64,000 nucleotides of DNA. It comes from Amoebidium appalachense. Taxonomy: Eukaryota; Ichthyosporea. How positions within the stretch are numbered: position 1 is the stretch's first letter; every line of letters starts with the position of its first letter. Of the stretch, positions 63,731-64,000 are shown one piece after another. The stretch lies in the NCBI GenBank assembly GCA_963693365.1, contig CAVNZM010000002.1, positions 8,308,001 to 8,372,000 of the forward strand, read 5' to 3'. Position numbers and translations under genes: made by a program. Below the pieces are notes generated by a model that was given only the letters and a program-made list of their open reading frames with translations, ran no database searches and was not told the DNA's origin.

Positions 63731-64000
63731 GGCCCGGGTCCACAGATCATCAAGATCAAGTCCGGGGCCTCAAGATAGCTGTACAGCTGCGTGCATCTTG
63801 CCTCTGCCGGCGCAGGGCATTGGACCACGTCAGCCGGGACAGCCGTCCAATAGAATTCTAATTAGTGTGTAGGATAGATCGTAGGAGGACTTAGGAATGT
63901 CATTGTTCGGGCAGAAGCCCTTTTGTAAGGATTGGCAAGGTTTGATAGTATATGTTGCCAAACGTATTTATATATTTAGATGTAGAGGAAAGGGGGGGAG
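63643..64000 (+). mobile_element. 3' LTR, truncated by window end
   Basis: Matches the 5' LTR from its first base. I see no substitution over the available about 358 bp. The only difference is the G tract: 35 nt here (63695-63729) against 25 in the 5' LTR. Confidence 0.9.

Overview
The window is eukaryotic. Its protein-coding genes are cut into many short exons by long introns with GT..AG ends. The introns and intergenic spacers are dominated by (GT)n/(CA)n, (GA)n and very long G/C homopolymer tracts. The recognisable genes are housekeeping types: a transcription-coupled-repair ATPase, a membrane RING E3 ligase, a cathepsin-B-like protease and a uridine kinase. A chromodomain-type Ty3/gypsy retrotransposon fills the right end. 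An intron-rich unicellular protist is the best guess. The cathepsin B, which lacks the occluding-loop histidines, is the kind seen in Giardia and other metamonads, so an intron-rich fornicate flagellate is one candidate. This is inference; the window carries no rRNA or other marker gene.

Layout: (1) 236-14316, minus strand: a CSB/ERCC6 (Rad26) homologue. I could chain 19 exons with compatible splice phases from the N-terminal leucine-latch motif to just past helicase motif III; the gene runs off the left edge. One intron holds a TTAA-flanked foldback (MITE-like) element. (2) 14317-15612: divergent spacer. (3) 15613-about 23021, plus strand: a four-TM RING-H2 E3 ligase, 8 exons found. (4) 23.2-28.8 kb: no confident gene, a few weak ORFs and a clean hairpin. 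(5) 28873-29820, minus: an intronless secreted cathepsin-B-like protease with a TATA box and an array of CCAAT boxes. (6) 29.8-33.4 kb: promoter/spacer with one orphan exon and a perfect 31-bp inverted repeat. (7) 33474-39894, plus: a complete 8-exon uridine-cytidine kinase. (8) 42411-45475, minus: an unrecognised Ser/Pro/Gln-rich protein. (9) 45.5-55.5 kb: microsatellite-rich intergenic DNA with a 2.7-2.9 kb direct segmental duplication, one copy carrying a 230-bp insertion. (10) 55.5-56.2 kb: an 18-bp minisatellite and a coiled-coil ORF that is interrupted by (11) 56234-end: the LTR retrotransposon (5' LTR, Gag, protease, RT-RNase H-integrase-chromodomain Pol, start of the 3' LTR).

The genes do not form a pathway. 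The most unusual material is in the introns. A family of intronic sequences shared between the RING and kinase genes shows base-pair covariation, as expected for a structured RNA. Composite (T)n(G)n tracts recur, mostly in one orientation relative to transcription. GT microsatellites often grow directly from 5' splice sites. Homopolymer G tracts also coincide with every reading-frame change in the retrotransposon, and one is the only difference between its two LTRs.
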